DNA of 64,000 bases, taken from positions 186,001 to 250,000 of the forward strand of contig SAAS01000001.1 of the NCBI GenBank assembly GCA_009929315.1, read 5' to 3'. The notes under the pieces are model-generated. The model saw only the letters and a program-made list of their open reading frames with translations. It ran no database searches and was not told the DNA's origin. Made by a program: the position numbers and the translations under genes. This document shows positions 15,815 to 23,122 of this stretch, one piece after another. The stretch comes from Clostridia bacterium. GTDB lineage: Bacteria > Bacillota > Clostridia > Oscillospirales > Oscillospiraceae. The number at the start of each line of letters is the position of its first letter. Within the stretch, counting starts at the first letter, position 1.

Positions 15815-17317
15815 TTAGTGTTCTGTCCAACCCTTGGAGCGCTCAACAGCGCGCTTCCATTTGCGATGCAGCTTCTCTCTTACGGCGACGTCCATGTTGG
15901 GGAAAAATACTCTGTCCGTCTTGCGGTAGGCGTGAATCTCATCCGTGTTCTTCCACAGCCCGACGGCAAGTCCCGCAAGACAGGCCGCGCCGAGTGCCGT
16001 GGATTCAATGTTCTGGGGGCGATTAACCTCCATGCCGAGTATGTCAGCCTGAAACTGCAGCATGACGTCGCTGACGCTTGCGCCGCCGTCAACCCTAAGG
16101 CTGCCACAGGCAAGGGAAGCGTCGCCCGCCGCCGCGTCAATCAAGTCCTTAACCTGAAACGCTATGCTTTCAAGTACGGCGCGGGCAATATGTGCGCGTG
16201 ATGCCGCCGAGGTCAGCCCAATAAGAGTTCCGCGTGCGTACATATCCCAATGGGGGGCACCGAGCCCCGTAAACGCAGGCACAAAGTAAACGCCCTCGGT
16301 GTCCTGCACGCTCTCGGCAAGAATATCGCACTCGTGCGGAACTTTGATAAGTCCGAGCCCGTCGCGAAGCCAGTTAATGACGCTTCCGGCGTTGAAAACG
16401 CTGCCTTCAAGAGCATATTCAACCTTGCCGTCAAGACCCCAGGCTACGGAGGAAACGAGATTGTGCCTTGATAAAACAGGCTTATCCCCCGTGTTCATAA
16501 GGAAAAAACAGCCCGTTCCGTAAGTGTTTTTCATCATGCCGGGCTCAAAGCAGGCCTGCCCGAATAAAGCACCTGTCTGGTCGCCAACCGCGCCCGCAAT
16601 CGGCACTCCCTCCAGCTTTTCAAGACCGGGTATTCCGCCCGCCACAGTGCCGTAAACATAGCTTGAGGGCAGAGCCTTCGGCAGCATTGCGAGGGGAACC
16701 CCCAGTTTTTTGCAGAGTTCCTCGTCCCAGCTGAGCGTATGGATGTTGAAAAGCATCGTCCGCGAGGCGTTGGAATAGTCGGTGACATGAGCTGCCCCGC
16801 CTGTCAGGTTCCAGATAAGCCAGCTGTCCACATTGCCGAAAAGAAGCTCGCCGTTTTCGGCACGCTCGCGTGCGCCGGCAACATTGTCGAGTATCCATTT
16901 GATTTTTGTTCCGGAAAAATATGCGTCTATGAGCAGTCCGGTTTTTGCCCGCACGGTTTCCTCAAATCCATCCGCCTTCAATTCATCACAGATGGCGGCT
17001 GTTCTCCTGCACTGCCAAACTATGGCGTTGTTCACGGGTTTGCCTGTTTTCGCGTCCCAAACGATGGTCGTTTCGCGCTGGTTTGCTATGCCTATGGCAG
17101 CGATTTCGTCAGAGGAAAGACCGCTTTGAGAAATTGCCTCCGCCGCTGCGCGGTACTGGCTGTCGAGAAGCTCAAAAGGGTCTTGCTCAACCCAGCCGAG
17201 CTGCGGAAAAATTTTCGGATACTCATGCTGAGCCTTGGAGATAATATTCCCCGCGCCGTCGAAAAGAATTGCACGGGAGCTGCTCGTCCCCTGATCGAGC
17301 GCCAAAATTGCCTTCAT
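15815..17317 (-). CDS. glpK: Glycerol kinase
   Basis: The 500-residue FGGY kinase matches the usual GlpK length. N-terminal ALDQGTSSSR (residues 5-14) is the phosphate-1 motif; NQRETTIVWD (about 79-88), QDPFELL and the C-terminal DGGASVSDVMLQFQAD are GlpK-typical. It phosphorylates glycerol with ATP to glycerol 3-phosphate in the cytoplasm. A candidate promoter TTGACT-17-TAAAAT lies at 17400-17428. The TetR gene upstream on the same strand and the divergent glycerol-3-phosphate oxidation operon at 18254 place it in one glycerol module. No glycerol facilitator gene is visible in the window. Confidence 0.95.
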   Translation of the reverse strand: MKAILALDQGTSSSRAILFDGAGNIISKAQHEYPKIFPQLGWVEQDPFELLDSQYRAAAEAISQSGLSSDEIAAIGIANQRETTIVWDAKTGKPVNNAIVWQCRRTAAICDELKADGFEETVRAKTGLLIDAYFSGTKIKWILDNVAGARERAENGELLFGNVDSWLIWNLTGGAAHVTDYSNASRTMLFNIHTLSWDEELCKKLGVPLAMLPKALPSSYVYGTVAGGIPGLEKLEGVPIAGAVGDQTGALFGQACFEPGMMKNTYGTGCFFLMNTGDKPVLSRHNLVSSVAWGLDGKVEYALEGSVFNAGSVINWLRDGLGLIKVPHECDILAESVQDTEGVYFVPAFTGLGAPHWDMYARGTLIGLTSAASRAHIARAVLESIAFQVKDLIDAAAGDASLACGSLRVDGGASVSDVMLQFQADILGMEVNRPQNIESTALGAACLAGLAVGLWKNTDEIHAYRKTDRVFFPNMDVAVREKLHRKWKRAVERSKGWTEH

Positions 17318-17399
17318 TGAAATAACCTAATCCTTTATACTTAATTGTCCTGCCGCTTCTGCGCGGCAAGAACGAAACAGCTGTTTGTAGCTGACCTAT

Positions 17400-17428
17400 A
17401 TTTTATTGTTTATCCGCTGATAAGTCAA
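17400..17428 (-). promoter_or_regulatory. Candidate promoter of glpK
   Basis: On the minus strand TTGACT (17428-17423), a 17-nt spacer and TAAAAT (17405-17400). It gives a leader of about 75 nt before the glpK ATG. Confidence 0.55.
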
Positions 17429-17442
17429 CAAGCAGAAATACT

Positions 17443-17474
17443 TTTCGCCGAAACCTACAAAGGTTTCGGCGAAA
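17443..17474. terminator. Strong hairpin between tetR and glpK
   Basis: TTTCGCCGAAACCT-4-AGGTTTCGGCGAAA, 14-bp perfect arms. The T-rich tail (TTTTAT) is on the plus strand and is weak on the minus strand where tetR reads. It probably acts as a terminator or mRNA-end hairpin of tetR just ahead of the glpK promoter. Confidence 0.6.
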
Positions 17475-17538
17475 TTTTATCGGATGAAATTACGCGCCCG
17501 TCAATGCTTTTGAATTGTCGGGCGGGAGAAAGCGTTTA

Positions 17539-18105
17539 CTATTTTTCAGCAGTAAAGTTTGCAACCACCTGCTCGATAAATGAAGGTATATCGAGAGCGC
17601 TGTTATTCATAAGTTCCTGAATCAGAAGCCCGTCGATAAGAGTAAGGATGAGCCAGGCGTAATAGCTTCCGTCCGCGCTTTCCCTGCGCTGAGAAATTTT
17701 CTCGGCAAAAACCTTGTGGAAGGTATCATATTTTTTAAGAAGCTTTTTGCGAAGCGGTTCGTTTCCGGCAATTGCGTCCACTGTGAGGTGAAGCCGAAGG
17801 CTTTTTCCGGAATCGTCCAGACCGCGGGTGAGTGCGTATCTTATAAGCCTCGGCAGGGAGGTGTCCTTGTTTTCGTCGTCAACCCAAGCCATTAGGTCGC
17901 TGTAAGCACAATCAAGATACTTGTCCGCAATGTCATACAGCAGCTCGTCCTTGCTGTTGTAATAATAGTAGACACTGCCCTTTGACACCCCCGAGGACTT
18001 TGCGATGTCAGCGATGGAAATATCGTTAAAAGAGCGGTCGTGCAGCAGTGTCGCCGCACCGCTCAAAATCTTTTCTCTTATGTTGTCATTGTGCGGAGCC
18101 GCCAT
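17539..18105 (-). CDS. TetR family transcriptional regulator
   Basis: The start is placed at ATG 18105: AAAGGAG lies 9 nt upstream, and the promoter at 18130-18158 would start the transcript downstream of the longer frame's ATG (18141). An ATG two codons upstream is also possible. The 188-residue product has a TetR helix-turn-helix at about residues 24-44 (ISIADIAKSSGVSKGSVYYYY) and an all-helical effector domain. A large palindrome at 18198-18233 in the divergent gap is its likely operator. It probably represses the 18254-24864 operon. The inducer is unknown; a glycerol- or lipid-derived molecule would fit. Confidence 0.9.
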   Translation of the reverse strand: MAAPHNDNIREKILSGAATLLHDRSFNDISIADIAKSSGVSKGSVYYYYNSKDELLYDIADKYLDCAYSDLMAWVDDENKDTSLPRLIRYALTRGLDDSGKSLRLHLTVDAIAGNEPLRKKLLKKYDTFHKVFAEKISQRRESADGSYYAWLILTLIDGLLIQELMNNSALDIPSFIEQVVANFTAEK

Positions 18106-18129
18106 TTGCATCCACTCCTTTCCCTGCAA

Positions 18130-18158
18130 ATTATAGGTCAATAGTTCTGCTGTGTCAA
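18130..18158 (-). promoter_or_regulatory. Consensus promoter of tetR
   Basis: On the minus strand TTGACA (18158-18153), a 17-nt spacer and TATAAT (18135-18130): a perfect sigma-A consensus. It supports the short TetR start at 18105. Confidence 0.85.
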
Positions 18159-18168
18159 CAAAAACACA

Positions 18169-18197
18169 TTGACATACAGGGGCTTTATTGCTATTAT
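18169..18197 (+). promoter_or_regulatory. Promoter of the glycerol oxidation operon
   Basis: TTGACA (18169-18174), 17 nt, TATTAT (18192-18197), so near-perfect sigma-A. The palindromic operator begins at the next base, over the transcription start, which fits simple repression. Confidence 0.85.
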
Positions 18198-18233
18198 ACA
18201 GATAGTTAGTCGAACGGTCAACTAACTATCTGT
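18198..18233. promoter_or_regulatory. Palindromic operator, likely TetR site
   Basis: ACAGATAGTTAGT and ACTAACTATCTGT form perfect 13-bp arms around a 10-nt centre that is itself partly symmetric. The position directly after the -10 of the plus-strand promoter, and close upstream of the tetR promoter, suits a TetR repressor that blocks the operon. Confidence 0.8.
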
Positions 18234-18253
18234 CAGAGAGGGGGCTTTTTGTT

Positions 18254-19957
18254 TTGGACCCAAGGCAAAAGGAACTGTTGAAAAGATTCGGCAGTAATGT
18301 TACGCTTGAGGAAAAAGAGGGCTGTGTTTACCTTTCAGGTGAGGTTTCAAGCTGGGAGGACGCGGTTTCGGCAGGACAGCTATGCGCAAAAAGCGGCAGT
18401 AAAACCCATGTAGTCAACGACATTCGCGTGTCGGGGCTTGAAATGAAGGAAACCAAAATACCGCGCTTCACCGATGACGCGATCGACGGAAAGCGACCCG
18501 ACGTGCTCATAATCGGCGCGGGCGTTGTCGGCTGCGCGATAGCACGAGAGCTTTCAAAATGGAAGCTCGACGTTCTGCTCGTCGAAAAAGAATATGACGT
18601 GGCTCTGCATGCCTCCTCAAGAAACGACGGTATGGTGCACCCCGGAATTGATATACACCCGGGACTGGTCAAGAAAAAACTCAACAACCGCGGAAATCGG
18701 ATGTACACAAGAATATGTTCAGAGCTCAACGTGCCCTTTGACAGATGCGGTCAATTCCTCTGTTTTGATCGGAAAAATATTTTGCCCATTCTGTATATGA
18801 CGCTTCCCTATTGGCTTTTGACAGGGGTCGGAGCGACTCGTGTACATACTTATGACAGCCTGAGAAAAAAGGAACCCGATGTTTCGCCCGAGGTAAAATG
18901 TGCTCTTGAATTTAAGCGCGCGGGCATAGTCTGCCCCTACGGACTGACGATTGCTTACGCGGAAAATGCCGTTCAAAACGGAGTTAAGCTGTCGCTTGAC
19001 ACAGCCGTACTGAAAATGAAGCTTGTCGACGGGCGAATAAAGGCCGTAAAAACAAACCGAGGAACGGTTTTCCCGAAGCTTGTAATTAACGCCGCGGGCG
19101 TTTTTGCCGAGGATATTGCCGAGATGGCGGGAGATCGCTTTTTTTCGATTCACCCGAGAAAGGGCACAAACTCCATACTCGACAGGAAGGCAAGGCGCTT
19201 TGTAAATACCACTTATTCGCTCATGGGTACACAGTCGAAGGACGAACACACAAAGGGCGGCGGAGTTGTCGGCACGGTGGACGGGAACGTCCTTGTCGGT
19301 CCGGACGCGATTGAAACGCCCGACAAAGAGAACTTTGACACTGATGCCAAGAGCATAAAAAACACCTTTTTGCGCCACAGTCAGGTTGCGCCCTGGCTGA
19401 AAAGCGGCGATATAATCACATATTTTACGGGCGTTCGCGCCCCGACCTACGAGGAGGACTTCATCGTTGAGCCGGGACGCCGCACGAAGAACCTTCTTCA
19501 CGCCGCGGGAATACAGTCGCCGGGGCTTACCGCCGCACCCGCTATCGGAGAAAAAATCGCGAAGCTCGCGATTAAGAAATTGAAAAAAACCGGTCGAGTT
19601 GAGAAAAATGCCGCTTTTGACCCCGTCAGAGTGCCGATACTCAGACCCTCGGAAATGAGTAAGGCGGAGCGGGCAGCTTTGATTGAGCGTGAGCCGGACT
19701 ATGGGGAAATTGTCTGCCGCTGCGAGGAGGTAAGCCGCGGTGAAATTATCGCCGCACTGCACCGTCCCGTGCCCTGCGCAACGGTGGACGGGGTCAAGCG
19801 GCGCGTGCGCCCGGGGATGGGGCGCTGTCAGGGCGGTTTCTGCGGACCGCTGGTTCTTAAGCTCATTTCGCAAAATTTGGACATACCCGAGGAAAAGGTC
19901 AGAAAAGGAACGCAGGACAGCGAGCTGCTTTTCGGCCCGAAGGGAGCGGCACTATGA
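18254..19957 (+). CDS. GlpA-like FAD-dependent glycerol-3-phosphate dehydrogenase with BON-like N-terminus (TTG start)
   Basis: The 567-residue protein starts with TTG after GAGAGGGGG. Residues ~15-62 resemble a BON-type fold (VYLSGEVSS ... HVVNDIRVSG). A DAO-family FAD domain follows (VLIIGAGVVGCAIA, about 84-97), and a BFD-like [2Fe-2S] domain closes the protein (CRC near 488, CQGGFC near 525). This matches GlpA-type glycerol-3-phosphate dehydrogenases, which oxidise glycerol 3-phosphate to DHAP. It overlaps the next gene by ATGA and heads a set equivalent in order to the Thermotoga GlpA-like, NADH-oxidase-like and DUF1667 trio (recalled). The N-terminal extension is the unusual part. Confidence 0.85.
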   Translation: MDPRQKELLKRFGSNVTLEEKEGCVYLSGEVSSWEDAVSAGQLCAKSGSKTHVVNDIRVSGLEMKETKIPRFTDDAIDGKRPDVLIIGAGVVGCAIARELSKWKLDVLLVEKEYDVALHASSRNDGMVHPGIDIHPGLVKKKLNNRGNRMYTRICSELNVPFDRCGQFLCFDRKNILPILYMTLPYWLLTGVGATRVHTYDSLRKKEPDVSPEVKCALEFKRAGIVCPYGLTIAYAENAVQNGVKLSLDTAVLKMKLVDGRIKAVKTNRGTVFPKLVINAAGVFAEDIAEMAGDRFFSIHPRKGTNSILDRKARRFVNTTYSLMGTQSKDEHTKGGGVVGTVDGNVLVGPDAIETPDKENFDTDAKSIKNTFLRHSQVAPWLKSGDIITYFTGVRAPTYEEDFIVEPGRRTKNLLHAAGIQSPGLTAAPAIGEKIAKLAIKKLKKTGRVEKNAAFDPVRVPILRPSEMSKAERAALIEREPDYGEIVCRCEEVSRGEIIAALHRPVPCATVDGVKRRVRPGMGRCQGGFCGPLVLKLISQNLDIPEEKVRKGTQDSELLFGPKGAAL

Positions 19958-21210
19958 GAACTTTTGACGTAACCGTTATAGGCGGCGGGCCTGCGGGACT
20001 CGCCGCGGCAATCAGCGCCGAGAAGGAAGGCGCGAGAGTGCTCCTTATAGAGCGCGAGGCGCGGCTCGGCGGCGTTTTAAAGCAGTGTATCCACGACGGT
20101 TTCGGTGTAATTCGATTCGGAGAAAAGCTGTCCGGCTGCGAGTACGGGGCGCGCTTTATTAAGGAGCTTGAAAAAACCTCCGTCGAGGTATCCTGTCTCA
20201 CCTTTGCCTCAAAAATCGAGAAGACCGAAGAGGGCTTTTTGCTTACTCTCATTAAGCGCAGCGGGCTTGAGGAAATTTCCACAAAAACGATAGTTTTGGC
20301 AACGGGCTGCAGAGAGCGGACGGCAAAGCAGGTATCTATCCATGGCAGCAGACCCGCGGGGGTTTTCACAGCGGGCACGGCGCAGTATTATTTAAATGTA
20401 ATGGGGCAGATGCCCGGAAAACGCTGTGTCATCCTCGGCTCAGGCGACATCGGGCTTATTATGGCGCGCAGGCTCACACTTGAAGGCGCCGAGGTTCTCG
20501 GAGTTTATGAGGCAAAGCCGACACCGAGCGGGCTTATGCGAAATATCTATCAGTGCCTCAATGATTTTGAAATTCCCCTTCATCTTTCACATACCGTGAC
20601 GCGTGTTCACGGCGATGGGCGCGTATGTGGTGTTACAACGGCCAAAGTGGACGAAAAAATGCAGCCGATTGCGGGAACCGAGGAATATATCGAGTGCGAC
20701 ACGCTGATTTTGTCCGTCGGACTGATTCCCGAAAACGAGCTTGCCGAAATGCTGGGGGTTAAACTTGACCCGAGCACAAAGGGCGCGCTCTGCGACCAGC
20801 TCTATATGACGATGACGGACGGTGTTTTTTCCTGCGGAAATGCTTTGCACGTCAACGACCTTGCCGACTATGTGTCCGAAAGCGGCGATGAGGCAGGCAA
20901 AAACGCGGCTAGGTATGCCGCTCACAAAAGAGAGCTTGCAGAAGTTCATTTCGACAGGAATTTTCTTTACGTTGTGCCGCAGCGCATTGACCTTACGGAT
21001 AAAAGCAAGCCCGCCGTGTTCTTTTTCCGCTCCTCCGAGGAGCGAAAAAAGACCCGAGTGAGGCTACTGCTCAACGGTACGGAGATTTTGAAAAAAACCT
21101 ATCAGAATCTGCGTCCGCCGGAGATGGAGCGCCTTTCGGTGGATTTGAGTGCGCTGCCGCTTGAGGCTTCCTCGAAGCTCGAGTTTGTTATGGAGGAGCT
21201 GCCGTCATGA
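19954..21210 (+). CDS. FAD-dependent pyridine nucleotide oxidoreductase (GlpB-like partner)
   Basis: The 418-residue flavoprotein has an N-terminal FAD motif GGGPAGLAAA (residues 10-19) and a second dinucleotide fold near 158-165 (ILGSGDIGLI). The class is the pyridine-nucleotide-disulfide oxidoreductases. It lacks a redox-active CxxxxC pair; an HDGFG segment follows KQCIHD near residue 46. Overlaps of 4 bp on both sides (ATGA) indicate a complex with the GlpA-like protein and the DUF1667 protein, probably moving electrons from glycerol 3-phosphate to NAD(P) or a quinone-independent acceptor. It could also be annotated as a sarcosine-oxidase-alpha-like or NAD(FAD) dehydrogenase. Confidence 0.85.
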   Translation: MRTFDVTVIGGGPAGLAAAISAEKEGARVLLIEREARLGGVLKQCIHDGFGVIRFGEKLSGCEYGARFIKELEKTSVEVSCLTFASKIEKTEEGFLLTLIKRSGLEEISTKTIVLATGCRERTAKQVSIHGSRPAGVFTAGTAQYYLNVMGQMPGKRCVILGSGDIGLIMARRLTLEGAEVLGVYEAKPTPSGLMRNIYQCLNDFEIPLHLSHTVTRVHGDGRVCGVTTAKVDEKMQPIAGTEEYIECDTLILSVGLIPENELAEMLGVKLDPSTKGALCDQLYMTMTDGVFSCGNALHVNDLADYVSESGDEAGKNAARYAAHKRELAEVHFDRNFLYVVPQRIDLTDKSKPAVFFFRSSEERKKTRVRLLLNGTEILKKTYQNLRPPEMERLSVDLSALPLEASSKLEFVMEELPS

Positions 21211-21560
21211 AAAAGGATTTAATTTGCATTTCATGCCCGAACGGATGCAGGCTCTCGGCGGAGCTTTTGCCCGACGGCGCTGTGACTGTAACCGGCAACG
21301 CCTGCCCGAGAGGTGAAGCTTTTGCTCAAACGGAGCTTACGCATCCCATGCGTTCTCTGACTACGACCGTCAGAACGGCGTTTCCGGAAATGCCGGTGCT
21401 GCCCGTGCGAACAAAGGGAGAAATCCCCAAGGAAATGATTTGGACCGTTATGGGCTCACTGTCCGCTTTTGTGCTTGATAAAAAAGTCCGCTGCGGCGAT
21501 GTTGTAATTGATGATGTTGCGGGTACAGGCTGCAGCATCATTGCCACGCTCGACCTGTAA
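21207..21560 (+). CDS. DUF1667 protein (GlpC-like small subunit)
   Basis: The 117-residue protein has CISCPNGC at residues 7-14, a further CPRG near 32-35, and single cysteines in KVRCGDVV and GTGCSI. This is the DUF1667 pattern, a small cysteine protein that accompanies glycerol-3-phosphate dehydrogenase in anaerobes. The first three cysteines and the C-terminal one could bind an iron-sulfur cluster (inference). It overlaps the preceding flavoprotein gene by 4 bp and is followed after 17 nt by an FGGY kinase. Confidence 0.85.
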   Translation: MKKDLICISCPNGCRLSAELLPDGAVTVTGNACPRGEAFAQTELTHPMRSLTTTVRTAFPEMPVLPVRTKGEIPKEMIWTVMGSLSAFVLDKKVRCGDVVIDDVAGTGCSIIATLDL

Positions 21561-21577
21561 AGACGAAAGGAGAATGT

Positions 21578-23122
21578 ATGGAGGCTGTTGTACTCACCTT
21601 CGATATCGGAACTCAAAGTTGCCGCGCGGCAATCGTTGACGACAAAGGCACCATTCTTTCGCAAACCCAAGAAAAATTTGCGACCCCCTACTTTTCAAAA
21701 AATCCCGGTTGGGCGGAACAGACGGGTCAGTTTTATTGGGATTCCATCTGTAAGGTTTCAAAGCAAATCAAAGCTAACTCGGGAGAGCTTTGGAGCAAAA
21801 TTGCCGCTGTCAGCATAACCACCATACGCGACACGACAATCTGCGTTGACGAGCACGGAGCACCGCTTCGCCCCGCCATACTTTGGCTCGATAAGCGCGA
21901 GGCAAGCATAGCCGAGCCGCTGCCGCTTGTTAAACAGGCGCTCTTCACGGCAATCGGCATGCGGGAATCCGTGGCGCTGATCCGAAAAGTTTCCGTGTGC
22001 AACTGGATAATGCAGAACGAACCTGAAATATGGAAAAAAACTCATAAATACCTCATGCTTTCGGGTTACATGCATTTTTGCTTATGCGGTAAAATGATTG
22101 ACAGTACGGCAAATATTATCGGACATGTGCCCTTTGACAGCAAAAAGCGCAGTTGGCAAAAGACGAGCGACTTAACTTACTGCATCTTCCCAATTCCGCG
22201 GAGGAAATTTTGCGAGCTTTGCGAGCCTGGGGATATTATCGGTGCAATAACGCGTCAGGCTTCGGAGCAAAGCGGCATACCTGAGGGTCTTCCGCTCGTC
22301 GCCACAGGTTCGGACAAAGGCTGCGAAACTATCGGACTTTCCTGCACCACTCCCGAAAAGGCCTCCGTAAGTTACGGTACGACCGCCACAATCCAATATA
22401 CGCTCGACAGGTTTGTCGAGCCGCAGCCCTTCTTTCCAGCCTATCCTGCCGCGCTGAAGGGGCATTACAACCCTGAAATTGAAATATACAGGGGCTTCTG
22501 GCTGATTTCCTGGTTTATCCGCGAGTTTGGAGAGAAGGAAGCAAGGGAGGCTTTGAACTTGGGCGTAAGCGCCGAGGAGCTTTTGAATAAGAGGCTTCGG
22601 GAAATCCCTCTCGGTTGTGAGGGGCTGATTTTGCAGCCGTATTTTACGGCGGGCGCCTCCATGCCGAAGGCACGCGGAGCGATTATCGGCTTTTCGGACG
22701 TGCATACGAGAATACACATTTACAGGGCTATCATAGAGGGCATTATTTTCGGCCTGATTGACGGTAAAAAAATGCTTGAAAAGAGAATGAAAACGCAAAC
22801 AAAGGGTGTTTACCTCTCCGGCGGCGGCTCGCAAAGCGCGGAAATATGCCAGATTTCCGCAGATATGTTCGGCGTGCCTGCTTACAGAAGCCAAACGCAC
22901 GAGGCGGCGGTTATCGGCAGCTCAATTCTCGCCTTCTGCGGAATAGGACGCTTTAACAGCGTGGAGCAGGCAATCGAGGAAATGGTGCATATAAAGGACA
23001 GCTTTGTCCCCGATATGAAAAGGCACGCGGCTTATGAAAAAATTTACGGGGAAGTTTACTCGAAGATTTTTGACAAACTCAGACCGCTTTACGAAAAAAG
23101 CTGTCAATTGGAGGGATTTTAA
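21578..23122 (+). CDS. FGGY family carbohydrate kinase
   Basis: The 514-residue kinase follows AAAGGAG. N-terminal TFDIGTQSCRAAIVD is the phosphate-1 motif, and YLSGGGSQSAEICQISADMFG near 410-430 is the C-terminal adenosine-binding region. It is divergent from the GlpK at 15815 (different SYGTTATIQYTL region), so it is not a simple duplicate; the substrate is probably a glycerol-like, dihydroxyacetone-like or sugar-alcohol compound. Its stop overlaps the ATG of the alkyl-DHAP-synthase-like gene by one base, which implies linked function. Calling it xylulokinase would be unsupported by context. Confidence 0.8.
   Translation: MEAVVLTFDIGTQSCRAAIVDDKGTILSQTQEKFATPYFSKNPGWAEQTGQFYWDSICKVSKQIKANSGELWSKIAAVSITTIRDTTICVDEHGAPLRPAILWLDKREASIAEPLPLVKQALFTAIGMRESVALIRKVSVCNWIMQNEPEIWKKTHKYLMLSGYMHFCLCGKMIDSTANIIGHVPFDSKKRSWQKTSDLTYCIFPIPRRKFCELCEPGDIIGAITRQASEQSGIPEGLPLVATGSDKGCETIGLSCTTPEKASVSYGTTATIQYTLDRFVEPQPFFPAYPAALKGHYNPEIEIYRGFWLISWFIREFGEKEAREALNLGVSAEELLNKRLREIPLGCEGLILQPYFTAGASMPKARGAIIGFSDVHTRIHIYRAIIEGIIFGLIDGKKMLEKRMKTQTKGVYLSGGGSQSAEICQISADMFGVPAYRSQTHEAAVIGSSILAFCGIGRFNSVEQAIEEMVHIKDSFVPDMKRHAAYEKIYGEVYSKIFDKLRPLYEKSCQLEGF

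Noticed and set aside
18719..19873. 384-codon minus-strand ORF
   Set aside because: Long shadow of the GlpA-like gene, whose frame has clear FAD and [2Fe-2S] motifs; this is a codon-bias artefact.
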